IMG/VR virus record: IMGVR_UViG_3300021961_011438
Coordinates: 1-24,160 of that record
DNA length: 24,160 bases
Strand: one strand, 5' to 3'
DNA from: a virus
This document shows positions 21,263 through 24,160 of this stretch, in pieces; position 1 is the stretch's first letter; each line of letters starts with the position of its first letter. The translations under genes and the position numbers were made by a program. The notes below the pieces were generated by a model. The model worked only from the letters and a program-made list of their open reading frames with translations. It was not told the DNA's origin and did not search any database.

Positions 21263-21754
21263 TTAAAACTCTTGCCATGTCATCGGATCAGACATTGGCT
21301 CGCTGTACCGACTTAAATCCGATGGCTCGGTATCTTCATAAATGAAGTCGTCATCAGGCTCATTTGAGGGGAATAAGTAAGGTCGTCCTGCACACTCTAT
21401 CCAATCTGAGTAACCAAAAATAGGTAACTGCGAAGGAACGCTAGAGCGCACAGGTTCAAATTCGATCTCAGGTAATTCGCAACCTGGGATTTTTTTCTCG
21501 GCATCAAAGCCACGGCGTAGTTTCCCATTAAAGGTATCGAAAAACCATTCACGCCCAGTCTTCTGGCAAATGACTCGGAGGGTCGTGATTTGACCCTCTC
21601 CCCATACTTCGAGGGATACACGGTGTTTTTGACCTCGGGCGATCATAGTGAAATCACCAGAGGTAATGGGGGCTTTGACGGAAACGCGATTGGATGGTAT
21701 CATGGCTTTGACCTTTACTAGGGTTGACGGAAAGGCGATCACACTAATTTGCAC
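21263..21754 (-). CDS. hypothetical protein, first gene of the minus-strand operon
   Basis: A 163-residue protein starting at a GTG codon (21754); an ATG lies further in at 21703. The N-terminal 95 residues are beta-rich with HRVSLEVWGEGQITTLRVIC and REWFFDTFNGKLRRGFDAEK. The C-terminal third is acidic and Pro/Ser-rich (NEPDDDFIYEDTEPSDLSRY). It has no recognised family. It is transcribed from the promoter at 21785-21814, which shares an operator with the divergent Cro/CI-type gene. Confidence 0.55.
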   Translation of the reverse strand: MQISVIAFPSTLVKVKAMIPSNRVSVKAPITSGDFTMIARGQKHRVSLEVWGEGQITTLRVICQKTGREWFFDTFNGKLRRGFDAEKKIPGCELPEIEFEPVRSSVPSQLPIFGYSDWIECAGRPYLFPSNEPDDDFIYEDTEPSDLSRYSEPMSDPMTWQEF

Positions 21755-21784
21755 TTGGGAGTGGTCGTCTTTCTCTATATCTGT

Positions 21785-21839
21785 ATATTACAATCATACT
21801 TGTAATATTGTCAAGGGGTATTCCAAAAAAAGTTATAAT
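21785..21839. promoter_or_regulatory. divergent promoters with a shared palindromic operator
   Basis: Operator ATATTACAA-TCATAC-TTGTAATAT (21785-21808). For the minus operon: -35 TTGACA (21814-21809), 18-base spacer filled by the operator, -10 TAATAT (21790-21785). For the plus gene: -10 TATAAT at 21834-21839, 25 bases beyond the operator. Confidence 0.7.
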
Positions 21840-21867
21840 AAATATATCGAGTGCAAAAACTAATACA

Positions 21868-22071
21868 ATGGTACTAAAAAACAGGGTCAAGGAATTTACG
21901 GAGAACAAAGGTATTACGATTTACAAGTTTGCTAAAGATGTAGGCATATCCTTTAATACGGGGTATAGATTATCAAATGATCCGACTCACTTACCCTCTA
22001 TTACTGTCTTAGAAGCAATCTGTGATTATTATAAGGTCGATCCTAACGAAATTATCTATCGCATTGATTGA
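21868..22071 (+). CDS. Cro/CI-type HTH regulator
   Basis: A 67-residue protein that is essentially one helix-turn-helix domain: FTENKGITIYKFAKDVGISF then NTGYRLSNDPTHLPSITVLE, ending DPNEIIYRID. I chose the ATG at 21868 because the in-frame ATG at 21808 lies upstream of the -10 (21834-21839) and inside the operator. The gene divides two divergent transcription units and probably represses both through the palindrome at 21785-21808, as Cro/CI switches do. It is too short to include an oligomerisation or cleavage domain. Confidence 0.8.
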   Translation: MVLKNRVKEFTENKGITIYKFAKDVGISFNTGYRLSNDPTHLPSITVLEAICDYYKVDPNEIIYRID

Positions 22072-22091
22072 AAGTGTGATATGCTAGTAAA

Positions 22092-22164
22092 GCGGGGTGA
22101 GTGAAATGGTTTCCACATAGGCCTCATAAGCCTAAAACACTAAGTTCGACTCCTAGACCCCACA
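22092..22164 (+). tRNA. tRNA-like gene, anticodon CAU (Met or Ile2), degenerate
   Basis: A 73-base cloverleaf can be drawn: acceptor GCGGGGT/ACCCCAC (one mismatch at position 2), a three-pair D stem (GTG/CAC) with a GG in the D loop, a perfect anticodon stem TAGGC/GCCTA with loop CTCATAA, a five-base variable loop, and TTCGACT as T loop with one mismatch in its stem. The 3' end is A without encoded CCA, as often seen in cyanobacteria. Position 8 is G instead of U. It may be a phage tRNA, a decaying tRNA or an integration remnant. Confidence 0.55.
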
Positions 22165-22168
22165 CTAA

Positions 22169-22462
22169 TTAAACAAAATCCCAATTAAGAGAATTATTAA
22201 ATTCTTGTATATCAGCAAGGGCTTTTTCCCCTGATTGGGTAATCCGATAGTATCTTTTTCTAGCACCGCCTCTATCGTTAGATCGCTCGGTTCCCCATCG
22301 GGATTTAATGAGTTCTTTTTCCTCTAATTTCTGGAATACAGAGTAAAACAAGCCAATATCAAGGCTTTTACCTTTAATATCAGCTATAGATTGAATTATC
22401 TGCAATCCTGATAATTCTTTATTGTAAAGAGTCCGCAAAACAAGGATTTCTTTAGGTCTCAT
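22169..22462 (-). CDS. PadR-family transcriptional regulator
   Basis: A 97-residue winged-helix protein: MRPKEILVLRTLYNKELSGL, LQIIQSIADIKGKSL, then SVFQKLEEKELIKSRWG and ARKRYYRITQSGEKALADI. The KRYYRIT-x-x-G wing is the PadR signature. It lies divergent to the antirepressor-like gene at 22537, with overlapping -10 regions (TATTAT on minus, TATAAT on plus), so it may control that gene and itself. The leader is very short. Confidence 0.8.
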   Translation of the reverse strand: MRPKEILVLRTLYNKELSGLQIIQSIADIKGKSLDIGLFYSVFQKLEEKELIKSRWGTERSNDRGGARKRYYRITQSGEKALADIQEFNNSLNWDFV

Positions 22463-22469
22463 CTAAATA

Positions 22470-22513
22470 TGGTATAATATTGATACGCCCCCGCGTTAAC
22501 GGGGGACTAACCA
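22470..22513 (+). promoter_or_regulatory. extended -10 promoter with 5'-end hairpin
   Basis: TGGTATAAT (extended -10, hexamer 22473-22478), nine bases, then the hairpin CCCCCG-CGTTAA-CGGGGG (22488-22505), then ACTAACCA. The layout and spacing match the promoter of the paralogue at 13767. Confidence 0.65.
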
Positions 22514-22536
22514 CAATTACTACTACACAGTAAATC

Positions 22537-23217
22537 ATGACTGATTCTAGTTTACAGCGTTTTGATCAAGATGGTATCGAACTGATTATCAATACCGAGA
22601 CTGGCGAAAGCTTTGCTACGGTGCGAGGATATGCCCGTATGTCTGGAAAAACACACACAACAATTTTACGGCGTTTAAAGGTGGTAACACCCGATGTTTT
22701 AAATCATGCTCAAATCCAGACAGCAGGCGGGCTACAACAATCAATGCTAATACCTATTAATATTGTTACGTCCATGCTTTTAAGTGATTATAATCAGACG
22801 CCAACGCAAAAACTATTTGAGTCTTTAGTGGCAATTTACAAGCATCAAGGGTTAGATACCAGTGGTTTTAATTTACACAATTTTAACAAAGATAAATCAA
22901 GGGTTTTAAAAGTCCGTGACAGAGAAAAGCAAATACAATTGGCTTATCAATCAAAATATGGGGGAGTAATAGAACATTCTACCGCTAACGGACGAATAGA
23001 TCTACTTACCGACACTACGATTTATGAGTTTAAATCGTTTAAAAATTATAAAGATTGCTTAGGTCAGCTACTTGCTTATCATGACTGCATCCCTGAAGCT
23101 AAACTTGTAGCTGTTTTATTTGGTGTACCTAAAGCAATAGCCTTTAATAGTCCAGAATGCAATCGGATAAAATCCTTGTTAAATAAATACGGAATTACAG
23201 CCGAATTTTTACGTTAA
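22537..23217 (+). CDS. antirepressor-like N-terminus fused to a PD-(D/E)XK-like nuclease domain
   Basis: A 226-residue protein. Residues 1-45 (SSLQRFDQDGIELIINTETG then ESFATVRGYARMSGKTHTTI) nearly match the gene at 13063-13767. After a linker with AQIQTAGGLQQSMLIP, residues about 135-215 contain YGGVIEHSTANGRIDLLTD and TTIYEFKSFKNYKDCLGQLL. The order E...D...E-x-K...Q fits a PD-(D/E)XK core as seen in phage and large-virus proteins. No good Shine-Dalgarno sequence is seen. It is likely a DNA-binding and possibly DNA-cleaving phage or plasmid protein. Confidence 0.65.
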   Translation: MTDSSLQRFDQDGIELIINTETGESFATVRGYARMSGKTHTTILRRLKVVTPDVLNHAQIQTAGGLQQSMLIPINIVTSMLLSDYNQTPTQKLFESLVAIYKHQGLDTSGFNLHNFNKDKSRVLKVRDREKQIQLAYQSKYGGVIEHSTANGRIDLLTDTTIYEFKSFKNYKDCLGQLLAYHDCIPEAKLVAVLFGVPKAIAFNSPECNRIKSLLNKYGITAEFLR

Positions 23218-23303
23218 CTGGGTCTATCGTGTTTCAATTGCGAAAACTCTACCCTAGAGGAACAAATCGAGTTAATGGGGGGATATTAGGCAAAAGCAGT
23301 AAA
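23218..23303 (+). pseudogene. remnant of a duplicated higA 3' end
   Basis: Bases 23259-23303 repeat 23594-23639 with one indel. The frame ends EEQIELMGGY before TAG, the same as the end of the HigA gene that follows. The N-terminal HTH part is missing here, so this is a leftover from a tandem duplication or deletion. Confidence 0.65.
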
Positions 23304-23327
23304 ACTGGTACATAAAGGAGTATAAAC

Positions 23328-23624
23328 ATGGTTCGCACACCTACCCATAGAAGACCCACCCATCCGGGTGAAATGCTGAACGAGGAATTTTTAAAGCCGA
23401 TGGGCATCACACAGAGTCAACTCGCTGATGCGATTGGGGTTCCTTACCAGCGAATTAATGAAATTGTCAACCGTCGCCGGGGGATTACCCCTAGCACCGC
23501 TTTAAGACTTGCTAAATACTTCCAAGTCTCTCCTGATTTTTGGTTGAATCTTCAAACCCGATTGGATTTGTTTGACACTAAACAGAAAGAGGGGGAACAA
23601 ATCGAGTTAATGGGGGGATATTAG
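23328..23624 (+). CDS. higA: HigA-family antitoxin (XRE-type HTH)
   Basis: A 98-residue protein with AAAGGAGTATAAAC before the ATG. It has the HigA start HRRPTHPGEMLNEEFLKPMG, the helix-turn-helix TQSQLADAIGVPYQRINEIV and NRRRGITPSTALRLAKYF, and the ending FQVSPDFWLNLQTRLDLFD. No higB toxin gene is adjacent, because the preceding 110 bases hold only the duplicated 3' fragment. It is therefore an orphan antitoxin-like regulator, unless its partner lies elsewhere. A terminator follows at 23707. Confidence 0.85.
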   Translation: MVRTPTHRRPTHPGEMLNEEFLKPMGITQSQLADAIGVPYQRINEIVNRRRGITPSTALRLAKYFQVSPDFWLNLQTRLDLFDTKQKEGEQIELMGGY

Positions 23625-23689
23625 GCAAAAAGCAGTAAATAAAGTTATTTACTGCTAAAATAAAAGGTACTTGAAATTGACATCATAAT

Positions 23690-23701
23690 TGATAACTGAT
23701 A
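23690..23701. repeat. heptamer repeat remnant
   Basis: Just under two seven-base units (TGATAACTGATA) directly before the terminator. Confidence 0.5.
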
Positions 23702-23706
23702 AAACC

Positions 23707-23735
23707 AACCCCTGTAGGGACTACAGGGGTTTTTT
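23707..23735 (+). terminator. intrinsic terminator after higA
   Basis: Eleven-base arms AACCCCTGTAG and CTACAGGGGTT, a three-base loop, then a T-run on the plus strand. Confidence 0.85.
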
Positions 23736-23741
23736 ATTGCC

Positions 23742-23821
23742 TAATGTTCGGAGCTTAGTGGGTAATGTTCGGAGCTTAACAGCTTAATGTTCGGAGCTTA
23801 GTGGGTAATGTTCGGAGCTTG
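23742..23821. repeat. four iterons, 21-22 bp apart
   Basis: TAATGTTCGGAGCTTA occurs at 23742, 23763, 23785 and 23806 (the last ends in G). Spacing of 21, 22 and 21 bases places all copies on one helical face, as in iteron-type replication origins or multi-site operators. Confidence 0.75.
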
Positions 23822-23826
23822 GCTAG

Positions 23827-23912
23827 TTTGTTAGATTGTAAATAGATTGTAGATAAAGGTATTTACAATAGAATCCTTGATATATATAGATTTCAGACTT
23901 TGTTTATATTGT
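23827..23912. repeat. AT-rich palindromic repeat element, inverted copy
   Basis: Read on the minus strand it gives AACAATATAAACAAAGTCT, TATATATATCAA, ACCTTTATCTACAATC and TATTTACAATCTAACAA, in the same order as at 12925-13013. TTGTAGATAA...TATTTACAA forms an imperfect palindrome. Confidence 0.65.
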
Positions 23913-23959
23913 TATCCCTATCCCTGTGTCAGGATTTTTTGTGTTTTTATTGCTGACCT

Positions 23960-24085
23960 CGATTAATTAGATTGTTACTTTGTAAATAGATTGTAAATAA
24001 GGGTATTAACAAAAATAGAAAAGATGAAAGTATTGATATATATAGCTTTTATCATTTTTTTACCTCTTTGTTTATATTGCTCATA
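23960..24085. repeat. AT-rich palindromic repeat element, second inverted copy
   Basis: Minus strand: AATATAAACAAAG, TATATATATCAATAC, AATACCCTTATTTACAATC and TATTTACAAAGTAACAA. It follows the copy at 23827 in the same orientation. The remaining bases to 24160 are T-rich with no gene. Confidence 0.65.
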
Positions 24086-24160
24086 ATTACCCCGTGTGTA
24101 TTTTTTTTGCTTTACTGTTGAGATTGTTGTTTTTTTTTTTTTCTTACTTTGTTTTATTTT

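Noticed and set aside
21808-21867. Longer start for the Cro/CI-type gene at 21808
   Set aside because: It would begin at the edge of the operator and upstream of the TATAAT at 21834, so the transcript would not contain it.

Overview
This looks like a prophage, phage or phage-plasmid segment from a cyanobacterium. The phage signature is direct: a terminase pair, a siphovirus-type tail block and a tape measure protein. The cyanobacterial assignment is an inference. It rests on short tandem heptamer repeats of the TGATAAC/TGATTAC type between genes, low GC content, a DUF6876-like gene and paralogues typical of cyanobacterial accessory DNA. I cannot name the genus; a Microcystis/Cyanothece-like host would fit.

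Layout. Bases 1-5511 (minus strand) are a tail operon: an HK97 gp10-like completion protein, a tail terminator candidate, the major tail protein, a small protein, a G-type tail assembly chaperone with a canonical A_AAA_AAC slippery site that joins it to a T-type extension, and the tape measure protein, which runs off the left edge. Bases 5560-12460 (minus strand) are accessory genes. Six of them each sit behind their own near-identical promoter: TTGACA/T, 17-bp spacer, TAAGAT-like -10, an inverted repeat around the -35, and an upstream GTAC-N4-GTTC box. Three genes here are broken: a formylglycine-generating-enzyme-like gene with an amber codon at a normally Trp position, a small gene with an amber codon, and a frameshifted gene. 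The FGE-like gene ends in a stretch that resembles the variable region of a diversity-generating retroelement.

Bases 12460-15340 hold AT-rich palindromic repeat elements, an antirepressor-like gene, a two-gene operon, and a roughly 170-base structured region flanked by 30-bp direct repeats. Bases 15340-18889 (plus strand) are terS and terL. terL is split in its Walker A motif by an intein with class 3 (WCT) residues and LAGLIDADG motifs.

Bases 18879-21754 (minus strand) are an accessory operon (DUF6876 pair, a possible 2OG-Fe(II) dioxygenase fold protein, a HigA-like antitoxin). It faces a Cro/CI-type gene across a shared operator. Bases 22090-23640 carry a tRNA-like gene, a PadR regulator, a second antirepressor-like gene fused to a PD-(D/E)XK-like domain, and a second HigA with a duplicated remnant. 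The right end (23740-24160) has four 21-22 bp-spaced iterons followed by two more AT-rich elements, which suggests a plasmid-type origin. Portal, protease and capsid genes are not in the window, so the morphogenesis module is split or rearranged.
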